Assembly: GCF_944327235.1 (NCBI RefSeq)
Contig: NZ_CALVHE010000013.1
Span: 1-42,492 of the forward strand
Length of the DNA: 42,492 bases
Direction: 5' to 3'
DNA from: an uncultured Desulfovibrio sp.
GTDB lineage: Bacteria > Desulfobacterota > Desulfovibrionia > Desulfovibrionales > Desulfovibrionaceae
Below the pieces are notes generated by a model, which was not told the DNA's origin, did not search any database, and saw only the letters and a program-made list of their open reading frames with translations. Position numbers and translations under genes: made by a program. Shown one piece after another: positions 1 through 8,139 of the stretch. The first letter of the stretch is position 1; the number at the start of each line of letters is the position of its first letter.

Positions 1-987
1 GTTCTCTATCGGGAGAGCGATGCACAAGGAGCGGCGGCCCTGCGTGAGCAGGCCCTGAACGGCGATATGGATGCCCTTTTTGCACTGGCCGCGCTGAGCC
101 GGCTGGCCGAAGCGGAAAAGCGCCCTCCTATCTTCGGTGCGCCCGCCGCTTTCTGGGAGGACTGGGCCGTGCGTATGCTGGGCGACAAGGAAGCCTGGTT
201 CCGCATCGGCGCGGCCCTGTTTGAATGCGGCAGGACGAATGGCCTCCCCAAAACGACGCTGCAGCAGATGGCGACGGATGCTCTGCGCAAAGCGGCCAAG
301 CTCGGGCATCCTGAAGCCATGTTTGCTCTGGCGTTTCTTTCACGCCCCTATCCGGACACGTCGTTTCAGATGCCGAAGGATCCCGGCTTCCCGATCTACC
401 CATCCACAGCAACAGGTGAACCAGAAGATGATTCCGAGTTTTGGTATTGGGTGTGTGCGGGAGCCTTCTATGGCTCTGCACGAGCCAATTTTGCAGCCGG
501 AATCCTGCATCTCAATCATGAAACCAAGGTCTATAACAGCCAAAAGGGCTTTGAAATGCTCTCAAAAAGTCTGCGTCTTGGGCTTGTACCTGCCGCAAAG
601 GCACTGAAAAAAATTTGCACTTCCAATGAAAAAGTCAGTGTTCCACAATATGTCAGCTGCAAATCCAGCATATACTACGGAGACATTCAGGCAAAAATGC
701 TCGATGACATAGCGGCTTTAATGTATAATAATGATTTGGCTACTCTCATGATGGAAGGCAAAAACAAATGTTTCCCAGAAGCCTGCCTGACCCGGAAAGA
801 ATACAAGGAAGCCATCCGCGAGGCGGAACAGGAATTTGAGCGCATCAAGGCCGACATGCTCGCCAGGAAGGAAGCCCACGACGCCCTGTACGCCAAGGCC
901 AAACCGATGTTTGCGGAAATGCGCGACGCCTTTGCCGCGCAGGCAAAGGAAAAGACCGCTCCTGCCGAAAAGAAGACGGCAAACTGA
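1..987 (+). CDS. Sel1-repeat protein, 5' end outside window
   Basis: The reading frame is open from base 1, so the true start lies upstream; 328 residues are visible. An internal ATG at 67 is not a convincing start because the Sel1-like pattern (ALREQALNGDMDALFALAAL) runs through it. Further alanine-rich helix pairs of the same kind follow (AAKLGHPEAMFALAFLSRP near residues 98-116). The last 70 residues are charged and likely coiled-coil. Sel1/TPR-like solenoids bind other proteins; no catalytic motif is seen. Bases of roughly 400-800 are clearly more AT-rich than the rest of the gene and the neighbouring genes. It sits directly upstream of the T6SS operon but is separated from it by a terminator, so a link to secretion (adaptor, immunity protein) is only a guess. 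Whether it has a signal peptide cannot be seen. Confidence 0.75.
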   Translation, partial: VLYRESDAQGAAALREQALNGDMDALFALAALSRLAEAEKRPPIFGAPAAFWEDWAVRMLGDKEAWFRIGAALFECGRTNGLPKTTLQQMATDALRKAAKLGHPEAMFALAFLSRPYPDTSFQMPKDPGFPIYPSTATGEPEDDSEFWYWVCAGAFYGSARANFAAGILHLNHETKVYNSQKGFEMLSKSLRLGLVPAAKALKKICTSNEKVSVPQYVSCKSSIYYGDIQAKMLDDIAALMYNNDLATLMMEGKNKCFPEACLTRKEYKEAIREAEQEFERIKADMLARKEAHDALYAKAKPMFAEMRDAFAAQAKEKTAPAEKKTAN

Positions 988-1031
988 GGCCATACATTCC
1001 GCCAGTCCCCACCGGCAGGCAGCCTTTACAG

Positions 1032-1070
1032 AGCGGGCGTACGCGGAAGCGTGCCCCGCTTTTGCTTTTT
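1032..1070 (+). terminator. Rho-independent terminator of the Sel1-repeat gene
   Basis: AGCGGG (1032-1037) pairs with CCCGCT (1055-1060). After one bulged base the stem continues with a second 6-bp helix closed by a GGAA loop. TTTGCTTTTT follows at 1061-1070. It lies 44 bases past the stop codon and separates this gene from the T6SS operon. Confidence 0.8.
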
Positions 1071-1228
1071 CCCGCTGATATCGCTTTTCCCACCGCGTTC
1101 GCCGTCTCTCTCCTCTTCTCGCAACCTCTCTCCGCGCCCGCTTTCTCTCCCATGATGTACGCGCTTCCGGGCCGTTTGGCGGCGGGCATCTCCCTGCCGG
1201 TCAAAACGGCTCTTGCCTTTTTTATCGT

Positions 1229-1275
1229 TTGACCTATCGCCCCTTGTCATTTTATAGATTTTCATATATTATAAT
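1229..1275 (+). promoter_or_regulatory. AT-rich promoter region of the T6SS operon
   Basis: The gene-free stretch 988-1311 ends in a sharply AT-rich block. Candidate sigma-70 boxes are TTGACC (1229-1234) with TATAGA (1253-1258, spacer 18), and TTGTCA (1244-1249) with TATTAT (1267-1272, spacer 17); a perfect TATAAT also lies at 1270-1275. A Shine-Dalgarno-like GGGGAG (1303-1308) precedes the tssA ATG at 1312. I found no good sigma-54 -24/-12 element; the nearest is a poor GGGC...CTGC pair around 1190-1205. The rest of 1071-1228 shows nothing else recognisable. Confidence 0.5.
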
Positions 1276-1311
1276 TTAAATCAAAACGAACTGTATGCTT
1301 GTGGGGAGCGT

Positions 1312-2844
1312 ATGCGCTGGTTTGAGGAGTGGAGAAAGGACTTGCCGGATGGGACTCGCTGCGGCAGCGAGGACCTCGTTTTCGATCCGGAATTTGAAGC
1401 CCTGCAAAACGAGGTCGGCAAGAACGACTCCCTCCAGCCGGATGCCTCCACGGACTGGGGCCTCGTCCTTGAGATGGCGACCGCCCTCCTCTCCGGGAGG
1501 ACCAAGGATCTCCGGGTGTTCTGCTACGGCAGCCGCGCCGTCTATGAACAAAACGGGCTTTCCGGTCTGGCGGCCGCGCTGGAGATCGCCGTCCACTACC
1601 TGCAGACCTGCTGGGACGAGCTGTATCCTCCGGCGACTCGCGCCGCGCGACGGGCCGCACCCTTTCTGTGGCTGGCGTCAAAGCTTGAGATCCTGATGCC
1701 CGCCAAGGCCTTCCCCGTGGAAAAGCAGGAAGCGTACGACGCTTTCAGGCAAGCCTTGCAGGCCCTGCAGGACGAACTGGACGCCCACATGGGGGAGAAT
1801 GCGCCCTCATTCCGCAACATCCTGCGCGCCATCCCCGTCAAGCGGGAAGCGCCGCCCGCCAAGCCCGCCGCCCCGGTCGTGCCCGCGCCCGCGCCCACGC
1901 TGCCCTCCGAGAGCGCCCGCGTCGTGAGCAATCTGGACGGGGACGGCCGCGTGCCCGACTCCATCCTGCCGCAGCTCCTCCGGGCCACCATCGAGCAGAC
2001 CCAGCAGCTCGGTATGCACTACCTCAGTCTGGATATCCGGGACTGGCGCGTCTACCTGCTCCACCGGACGGCGCTGTGGACGACGGTCGTCCAGCTGCCG
2101 CCCGCCAATGGGGAGAAGGTCACACAGCTGCGCATGGTGCTGCCGCAGGACAAGGCCCTTGCCTACAGTTCGGCGGTGAACAGCAAACAATACGAGAGCG
2201 TCCTGCCGCAGCTGGAACGCACCATGAGCAAGGCCCCCTTCTGGTTCGACGGACACCACCTCGTGGTGCAGTGTCTCGAGGCGCTGGGCATCCATGACGC
2301 GCGGGACATCGTCTGCCAGATACTGCGCTGTTTCCTGCAACGCTACCCGGAGCTGCTCGGCTACAAGTTCCATGACGGTACGCCCTTCGCCTCTCCCGCC
2401 ACGGTGCAATGGCTGGAGACCCTGCGCAACAAGATACCTACCGAGGAAGAAAAGAAGGTCTCCACGCAGCCCGCGGATGAAGAGCTGGCGCTGCGGGAGG
2501 ATAGACTGCTCAGTCAGGCTGTCGCCATCGCGGAAGAACAGAATTTCGAGCGCGGCCTGGCCTCGCTCGGTCCCGGCGTTTCCGGCAAGAACCGGCAGGC
2601 CGTCCTGCACGGCATCCTGCTGGCGCGCTACTGCCTGCGCGCGGGCAGGCCCAGAGCGGGCAAGGAGCTGTTGCTCGAACTGTACACCCGTCTGGAGCAG
2701 TGGGACATGCTGGACTGGGAGCCGGAGCTCGGCGCGCGCATCCTCGCCCTGCTCATACAGAGCGGCGCGGACAAGGGCAAGGACGCCCTGCGCCGCCGTC
2801 TCTACTCTCTCCAGGCGGATACGGCGATCAAACTGTTTGAATAA
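1312..2844 (+). CDS. tssA: T6SS protein TssA (ImpA family)
   Basis: A 510-residue protein with the ImpA N-terminal domain in roughly residues 1-120 (WGLVLEMATALLSGRTKDLR, followed by a stretch rich in Leu and Ala and LYPPATRAARRAAPFLWL). A Pro/Ala-rich linker follows near 175-205, then a long helical C-terminal region. TssA caps or primes the growing sheath-tube and contacts the baseplate in the cytoplasm. It is the first gene of the operon, with ATG preceded by GGGGAG and 17 bases to tssB. The length fits the long TssA classes with VasJ-type C-terminal extensions rather than the short class. The class assignment is inferred from length only. Confidence 0.9.
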   Translation: MRWFEEWRKDLPDGTRCGSEDLVFDPEFEALQNEVGKNDSLQPDASTDWGLVLEMATALLSGRTKDLRVFCYGSRAVYEQNGLSGLAAALEIAVHYLQTCWDELYPPATRAARRAAPFLWLASKLEILMPAKAFPVEKQEAYDAFRQALQALQDELDAHMGENAPSFRNILRAIPVKREAPPAKPAAPVVPAPAPTLPSESARVVSNLDGDGRVPDSILPQLLRATIEQTQQLGMHYLSLDIRDWRVYLLHRTALWTTVVQLPPANGEKVTQLRMVLPQDKALAYSSAVNSKQYESVLPQLERTMSKAPFWFDGHHLVVQCLEALGIHDARDIVCQILRCFLQRYPELLGYKFHDGTPFASPATVQWLETLRNKIPTEEEKKVSTQPADEELALREDRLLSQAVAIAEEQNFERGLASLGPGVSGKNRQAVLHGILLARYCLRAGRPRAGKELLLELYTRLEQWDMLDWEPELGARILALLIQSGADKGKDALRRRLYSLQADTAIKLFE

Positions 2845-2861
2845 TCGACACGGAGGAATCA

Positions 2862-3461
2862 ATGGCCAAAGAATCGTCTCTTGCTCCCAAGGAGCGGATC
2901 AACGTGACATTCCGTCCCGCCACCGGAGGCGCGCAGGAAGAGATAGAGCTGCCGCTCAAGGTCATGGTCGTGGGCGACTTCCTGCAGCGCTACGACAGCA
3001 GGCCGCTTATCGACAGAAAGCCCGTAAGCGTCAACAAGAACAATTTCGCGGACGTGATGGCCAAGCAGAACCTGACGGTACAGCTCTCGGTGCGCAACCG
3101 GCTGACGGACAGCGAGGATCCGGGCGATCTGCCGGTCAACCTCTCCTTCCAGAGCCTGCGCGACTTTGAGCCGGAAGGCGTCGCCCGCCAGATCCCCGAG
3201 ATGAACAACCTGCTCAAGCTGCGGGACGCGCTGATCTCGCTCAAGGGGCCGCTCGGCAACGTGCCCGCGTTCCGCGCCGCGCTGGAGGAGGTCCTCCACG
3301 ACGAGCGCCAGCGCCGCCAGATCATGGAGGAACTGAACATCTCCGACAAGGAACTGACGGATATCCTCACGTCCGCTCCCGGCAAGCCGTCCTCGCGGAA
3401 GCCCGCCCCCGACGCGCGGGCCGAGGACGGGGACGCCCCCTCCGACGATAACGACAAGTAG
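2862..3461 (+). CDS. tssB: T6SS contractile sheath small subunit TssB (VipA)
   Basis: 199 residues, start ATG with GGAGG eight bases upstream. The N-terminus (APKERINVTFRPATGGAQEE) and the following ELPLKVMVVGDF with a DSRPLIDRKPV motif are typical of the VipA/ImpB family. TssB pairs with TssC to build the contractile sheath that ClpV later takes apart. The family is usually about 160-175 residues; the excess is an acidic, Pro/Ser-rich, probably disordered tail after about residue 172 (KPSSRKPAPDAR onward, ending in DDNDK). It is followed at once by tssC, as expected for sheath genes. Confidence 0.95.
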   Translation: MAKESSLAPKERINVTFRPATGGAQEEIELPLKVMVVGDFLQRYDSRPLIDRKPVSVNKNNFADVMAKQNLTVQLSVRNRLTDSEDPGDLPVNLSFQSLRDFEPEGVARQIPEMNNLLKLRDALISLKGPLGNVPAFRAALEEVLHDERQRRQIMEELNISDKELTDILTSAPGKPSSRKPAPDARAEDGDAPSDDNDK

Positions 3462-3489
3462 CGGATACCGCCGCCAAGGAGCATAGCGC

Positions 3490-4965
3490 ATGAGTCAACT
3501 GCAAGAGCATACGGGGCAGTCCACCGGGTCTTCGCTGCTTGATTCCATCATCAGCCAGACCTCCCTGACCCCGGAGGATGAAGGATACGAGGCCGCACGG
3601 CTGGGCATCAGCGCCTTTATCGAGGAGATGCTGAAACCTGTCCACGCGGGGGAAAAGGTCCGCAAGGTCGCCGTGGACCAGATGATCGCGGAGATCGACC
3701 GGCGGCTGTCCGCCCAGATGGACGAAGTGCTGCACGACAAGGCGTTCCAGGAGATGGAATCCGCCTGGCGCGGCCTCAAGCTGCTGGTGGACCGCACGGA
3801 TTTCCGGGAAAACATCACGGTGGAGATGCTCAACATCACCAAGGAAGAGCTCCTGGACGACTTCATCGACTCCCCGGAGATCTCCCAGTCCAGCCTCTAC
3901 AAGCAGATATACACGGCGGAATACGGCCAGTTCGGCGGGCATCCCGTGGGGGCCATCATCGGCAATTACTACTTCACGCCCACCGCCATGGACATGCGCC
4001 TGCTCCAGAGCGTGGCCAGCGTGGCGACCATGGCTCATGCGCCCTTCATCGCGGCCGCCGCGCCCTCCTTCTTCGGCCTGACGGACGGTTCCTTCCAGCG
4101 GCTGCCCGTGCTCAAGGACCTGCAGGATATCTTCACCAGCCCCGCCTATACCAAGTGGAACGCCTTCCGCGAGTCGGAGGACTCCCGCTATGTGGGCCTG
4201 ACCGTGCCCCGCTTCCTGCTCCGCCAGCCCTACGACCCGGAAGAGAACCCGGTCCGGGCCTTCGTCTACAAGGAGACCGTGGACGACAACCACGCCAATT
4301 TCCTGTGGGGCAATACGGCCTTTGCCTTCGCTTCCCGCCTCACCGACAGTTTCGCCAAATACCGCTGGTGCGCCAACATCATAGGCCCCCGGTCCGGCGG
4401 GGCCGTCGAGGATCTGCCCGTGCATCTCTACGAGAGCCTGGGCGACATCGAGATGAAGATCCCCACCGAGGTCCTTATCTCCGACCGTCGCGAATATGAG
4501 CTGGCCGAACAGGGCTTCATCGCCCTGACCATGCGCAAGGGCTCGGACAACGCGGCCTTCTTCTCCGCAAACTCCTGCCAGAAGCCGAAATACTTCGGCA
4601 TCTCCGAAGAAGGCAGGAACGCCGAGCTCAATTACCGTCTGGGGACCCAGCTGCCGTATCTGTTCATCATCTCCCGGCTGGCGCACTACATCAAGGTCCT
4701 GCAGCGAGAGAACATCGGTTCGTGGAAGGAACGTTCGGATCTGGAAAGGGAACTGAACACCTGGATCAGACAGTATGTCGCTGACCAGGAGAACCCCAGC
4801 TCGGATACCCGCAGCCGCCGTCCGCTGCGTGATGCGCGGATCGTTGTCTCCGACGTGGAAGGGGATCCGGGCTGGTATCGCGTCTCCCTGAGCGTGCGCC
4901 CGCACTTCAAGTACATGGGGGCCTATTTCACCCTTTCCCTCGTGGGCAAGCTGGAGAAGGAATAG
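3490..4965 (+). CDS. tssC: T6SS contractile sheath large subunit TssC (VipB)
   Basis: 491 residues, the normal length for TssC. The family hallmark LLQSVASVATMAHAPFIAA lies near residues 172-190, followed by a Ser/Phe-rich strand (PSFFGL) and LRQPYDPEENPVRAFVYKE (about 247-265). The C-terminus (RDARIVVSDVEGDPGWYRV, then LSVRPHFKYMGAYFTLSLV) is the conserved handshake and gp18-like core. With TssB it forms the sheath whose contraction drives the tube. The start ATG has AAGGAG at 3477-3482, and tssE follows after two bases. Confidence 0.97.
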   Translation: MSQLQEHTGQSTGSSLLDSIISQTSLTPEDEGYEAARLGISAFIEEMLKPVHAGEKVRKVAVDQMIAEIDRRLSAQMDEVLHDKAFQEMESAWRGLKLLVDRTDFRENITVEMLNITKEELLDDFIDSPEISQSSLYKQIYTAEYGQFGGHPVGAIIGNYYFTPTAMDMRLLQSVASVATMAHAPFIAAAAPSFFGLTDGSFQRLPVLKDLQDIFTSPAYTKWNAFRESEDSRYVGLTVPRFLLRQPYDPEENPVRAFVYKETVDDNHANFLWGNTAFAFASRLTDSFAKYRWCANIIGPRSGGAVEDLPVHLYESLGDIEMKIPTEVLISDRREYELAEQGFIALTMRKGSDNAAFFSANSCQKPKYFGISEEGRNAELNYRLGTQLPYLFIISRLAHYIKVLQRENIGSWKERSDLERELNTWIRQYVADQENPSSDTRSRRPLRDARIVVSDVEGDPGWYRVSLSVRPHFKYMGAYFTLSLVGKLEKE

Positions 4966-4967
4966 CC

Positions 4968-5360
4968 ATGTCGGGGAGCCTGTTTGAAAAGCTGACCCAG
5001 GGACGGTCCGCCATGACCATGAGCGAGGATGAATCCATCCGCCATAACCTGTCCCGCGTGCTCGGGACACGGCAGGGCGCCGTCCAGGCTCTGCCCGATT
5101 ACGGGCTCCCCGACCTCAACGATCTGACCCTGTCGCGCAGCGAGCTGCAAAGTATGCTGAGTTCGGCCATAGAACGGCAGATCATCCTCTACGAGCCGAG
5201 GCTCCGCGATCCGCAGGTCGCCAGCCTGCCCATGCGCGAAGATTCGCCCTTCACGCTCCTTTTCTCCATACAGGCGGAAAAGGTGCGGCATGACGGTCGT
5301 CTGGACCCCTGGACATGGACCGTGTCCGTGGATGAGGGCAAATACCGGAGCAGGGCATGA
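4968..5360 (+). CDS. tssE: T6SS baseplate protein TssE (gp25-like)
   Basis: 130 residues with the gp25/lysozyme-like baseplate fold: a short N-terminal arm (SLFEKLTQ), SIRHNLSRVLGTRQG, YGLPDLNDL, and the conserved EPRLRDPQVAS segment near residue 75. TssE belongs to the wedge on which the sheath is nucleated. Its AAGGA ribosome site is inside the end of tssC, and its stop codon overlaps the tssF start (ATGA at 5357-5360), indicating translational coupling. Confidence 0.95.
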   Translation: MSGSLFEKLTQGRSAMTMSEDESIRHNLSRVLGTRQGAVQALPDYGLPDLNDLTLSRSELQSMLSSAIERQIILYEPRLRDPQVASLPMREDSPFTLLFSIQAEKVRHDGRLDPWTWTVSVDEGKYRSRA

Positions 5361-7117
5361 GCATCAACCGCTACTACGAAAAGGAGCTGATCGCCCTGCG
5401 GGTCCTGGGACGGGAATTTGCGGAGAACAATCCCTCCCTTGCGCCCTTTTTCAATACGCCCGGCAAGGACCCGGACGTGGAGCGCATCCTCGAAGGCGTC
5501 GCCTTCCTTACCGGACGCCTGCGGGAAAAGCTGGACGACGAACTGCCGGAGATCACCCACGCCCTGTTCAATCTGCTCTGGCCCAACTATCTGCGCCCGC
5601 TGCCCGCCTGCAGCGTCATCCAGTTCACGCCGCCCAAGGGCCTCACCAAGAGCGCCTTCATCCCCAGGGCCTCCATGGTGCAGTCGGAACCTGTGGCGGG
5701 CACGCCGTGCACCTTCCAGACCGCCTACGATACGGAGGTCCTGCCGCTGGAACTGGCGGAACTCTCCTTCGCCACCCGGGACGGGGAAGCCGTCATGGTG
5801 CTGCGCTTCCGCTGCGAGGAGGCCACCCTCGACCAGATAGCCCCGCGCCACCTCCGTCTCTTCCTGACGGGGGAGACCACCATCGTCCATACGCTCTACT
5901 ATCTCCTGCTCCGCAAGCTCCGCCGCCTGCGTGTCCATGCCGCCGACGCGGCGCGGAAGGACGTTCGCCTCGCGGAACTGGACTCGGCGGTGCGGCCGGT
6001 CGGCTTCGGGCATGACGAATTCGTCTACCCCTATCCGCCGAACTCCTTTGCCGGTTACCGCATCCTCCAGGAATACTTCTGCTTCCCGGAAAAATTCCAT
6101 TTTCTCGACATCGACCTCGGGGACAGCTTCGACAAGGAACGCCTGAGCCAGGTCGAAGGCTGCCGGGAGTTCTCCCTCCACTGCGTGCTGGAAGAGCTCC
6201 CCCCGAACTTCGAGTCCTATTCAAAGGACAACATCCGCCTGTTCTGCACCCCCGTGGTCAATCTCTTCCCCCGCTCCGCCTCGCCGCTGACCTGGGACCA
6301 CCGCCAGACGGAATACCGCATCATGCCCGACCCCCGGTATCCCTATCACTACGCCGTCCACAGCGTCACCCATGTCGAGAGCTGGGACACGGCGGGCAAG
6401 CAGCACAGGGAATACCAGCCCTTTGAGTCCTTCGAGCATAAACGGGGCGGCGGCATGGCGGCCTACTACCGGCTGCGCGTCCAGCCTTCGGCCACGGACG
6501 AGAGCGTGGATACCTACATCTCCCTCGTCGCGGAGGACGACGGGGAACTGCCGCAGAGCGCCACCATATCCATGGACCTCATGTGCACCAACCGTATGCT
6601 GCCCCTGCAGCTGGGCGTGGGCGACATCTGCCGTTCCACGGATACCGGCGACACCGCCATACCCTTCCGGAACATCATCCCCGTGACGCCTCCTTTCGCT
6701 CCGCCTCTGGAAGGCGACACCCTGTGGCGGCTCCTGTCCAACATGTCGCTCAACTATCTGCCGCTCACCAACGTCAACGCGCTGCGCGGCATCGTGGCGA
6801 CCTACGATTTCCGCGCCCTGCACGACAGTCGGCGGGCGCGCGTACAGGAAAGGATACTGGACGGCATGACCGCCATCCGCCTGAAGGAGACGGACCGCAT
6901 CCACGAGGGGCTCCCCCTGCGCGGAGCGGTGACGGAACTGACGCTCCGCCAGCGCAGCTTCTCCTGCGAGGGCGACATGTTCCTCTTTGCCTCGGCACTC
7001 AACGAATTCCTGGCGCTGTACGCCACGGTGAACAGCTTCCATCAGCTCATCGTGCGCGAGGAAAAAAGCGGAGAACGGTACATATGGCCGCCTCGACTGG
7101 GCAAACAGACGCTATGA
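5357..7117 (+). CDS. tssF: T6SS baseplate protein TssF (ImpG/VasA)
   Basis: 586 residues, standard for the family. The N-terminus (YYEKELIALRVLGREFAENN, then PSLAPFF and DPDVERILEGVAFLTGRLR) is diagnostic of TssF, as is LPEITHALFNLLWPNYLRPL near residues 62-81. TssF with TssG and TssK forms the baseplate wedge. The start overlaps tssE by four bases and the stop overlaps tssG by four bases, so the three proteins are probably made in coupled amounts. Confidence 0.96.
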   Translation: MSINRYYEKELIALRVLGREFAENNPSLAPFFNTPGKDPDVERILEGVAFLTGRLREKLDDELPEITHALFNLLWPNYLRPLPACSVIQFTPPKGLTKSAFIPRASMVQSEPVAGTPCTFQTAYDTEVLPLELAELSFATRDGEAVMVLRFRCEEATLDQIAPRHLRLFLTGETTIVHTLYYLLLRKLRRLRVHAADAARKDVRLAELDSAVRPVGFGHDEFVYPYPPNSFAGYRILQEYFCFPEKFHFLDIDLGDSFDKERLSQVEGCREFSLHCVLEELPPNFESYSKDNIRLFCTPVVNLFPRSASPLTWDHRQTEYRIMPDPRYPYHYAVHSVTHVESWDTAGKQHREYQPFESFEHKRGGGMAAYYRLRVQPSATDESVDTYISLVAEDDGELPQSATISMDLMCTNRMLPLQLGVGDICRSTDTGDTAIPFRNIIPVTPPFAPPLEGDTLWRLLSNMSLNYLPLTNVNALRGIVATYDFRALHDSRRARVQERILDGMTAIRLKETDRIHEGLPLRGAVTELTLRQRSFSCEGDMFLFASALNEFLALYATVNSFHQLIVREEKSGERYIWPPRLGKQTL

Positions 7118-8139
7118 TGACGCCGACGGTCCACCGCTCCGCTCCGTCGCGGAAGCAAAAGACCGCCGTCTACAGCAGGCTCGAAGAGTCTCCGGGCAGC
7201 TTCGCCTTCGCGCAGGCCGTCAACATCGTCCGCCGCTATCTGGCCGGGCAGGGCGTGAGCGCGCCGGAAAAGGCCTTGCGCTTCCGCGTCAATCCCAACC
7301 TGTCCTTCCCCCCCGGCGACATGGAGAGCCTGACTTTCAGCGGCGAGGGAGAAAGGACGCGGGCGCTGCTGGTGCTCAATCTCATGGGCCTGCATGGCGC
7401 CGGCTCGCCGCTGCCGGTCTACTTCACAGAGCATGTGGCCCAGCATCAGGACGACCCCGACGCGCTGCGGGATTTTTTCGATCTCTTCAATCATGAATTC
7501 GTGGACATCCTCTACGGGGCATGGCGGAAGTACCGCTACTATCTGCAATATCGGGAAGGCGCGGAGGATGCGCTTTCCCGCCGCTTCCTCGGCTTCATCG
7601 GCATGGGTTACGAGCAGCTCCGCGAGAACGAGGGGCTGAACTGGTCCCGGCTGCTGGCCTACATGGGGCTCATCGCCTTCAAAAGCGACGCGGCCGGCTC
7701 GCTGGAAAGCATCCTGCGGCACTATTTCGCCCATGCGGCGGTGCATGTCGTGCAATGCATACGCCGCATCGTGGACATCCCCGAGGACCAGCTCTGCCGT
7801 CTCGGCGTCGCCAACTGCCATCTGGAAAGGGACTGCCTCATCGGTGAGCACGTCCCGGACCAGACGGGCAAATTCCGCATCCTCCTCGCTGACCTGTCAT
7901 GGCGGCGGTTCAATGCCTTTTTGCCCGACCAGACCATCTTTGTCGAACTGGCCATGCTGGTGAAAATGGTGCTTCGCTCCCGGCTCCAGTTCGACGTCGA
8001 ACTGCGCCTGCGTCCGGAAGAGATACGCCCGCTCGTCATCGGTGACGCCTCGGAGACCAAGCTCGGCTGGTCCACCTGGCTGGGAGACGGCGGAGAGGGC
8101 GTGGTCATCCTGGAACCGGGACATCAGGAGTGCGTATGA
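7114..8139 (+). CDS. tssG: T6SS baseplate protein TssG (ImpH/VasB)
   Basis: 341 residues from the ATG at 7114, chosen because it overlaps the tssF stop as ATGA. In-frame ATGs at 7084 and 7117 are alternatives. Family features are FAFAQAVNIVRRYL near residue 30, LRFRVNPNLSFPPGD, the conserved LNLMGLHGAGSPLPVYFTE near residue 89, and FFDLFNHEFVDILYGAWRKY. It is the partner of TssF in the baseplate wedge. The tssH start is embedded in its last codons. Confidence 0.95.
   Translation: MMTPTVHRSAPSRKQKTAVYSRLEESPGSFAFAQAVNIVRRYLAGQGVSAPEKALRFRVNPNLSFPPGDMESLTFSGEGERTRALLVLNLMGLHGAGSPLPVYFTEHVAQHQDDPDALRDFFDLFNHEFVDILYGAWRKYRYYLQYREGAEDALSRRFLGFIGMGYEQLRENEGLNWSRLLAYMGLIAFKSDAAGSLESILRHYFAHAAVHVVQCIRRIVDIPEDQLCRLGVANCHLERDCLIGEHVPDQTGKFRILLADLSWRRFNAFLPDQTIFVELAMLVKMVLRSRLQFDVELRLRPEEIRPLVIGDASETKLGWSTWLGDGGEGVVILEPGHQECV

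Noticed and set aside
1185..1206. Sigma-54 promoter (GGGC...CTGCC) upstream of tssA
   Set aside because: Both half-sites deviate from TGGCAC and TTGC, and better sigma-70-like boxes lie closer to the gene.
1807..2862. Long - strand open frame opposite tssA, and similar frames opposite tssC-tssF, tssH, tssM and the gcv genes
   Set aside because: High GC content removes stop codons from antisense frames. These frames have no ribosome sites, no recognisable domains, and lie opposite clearly conserved proteins.
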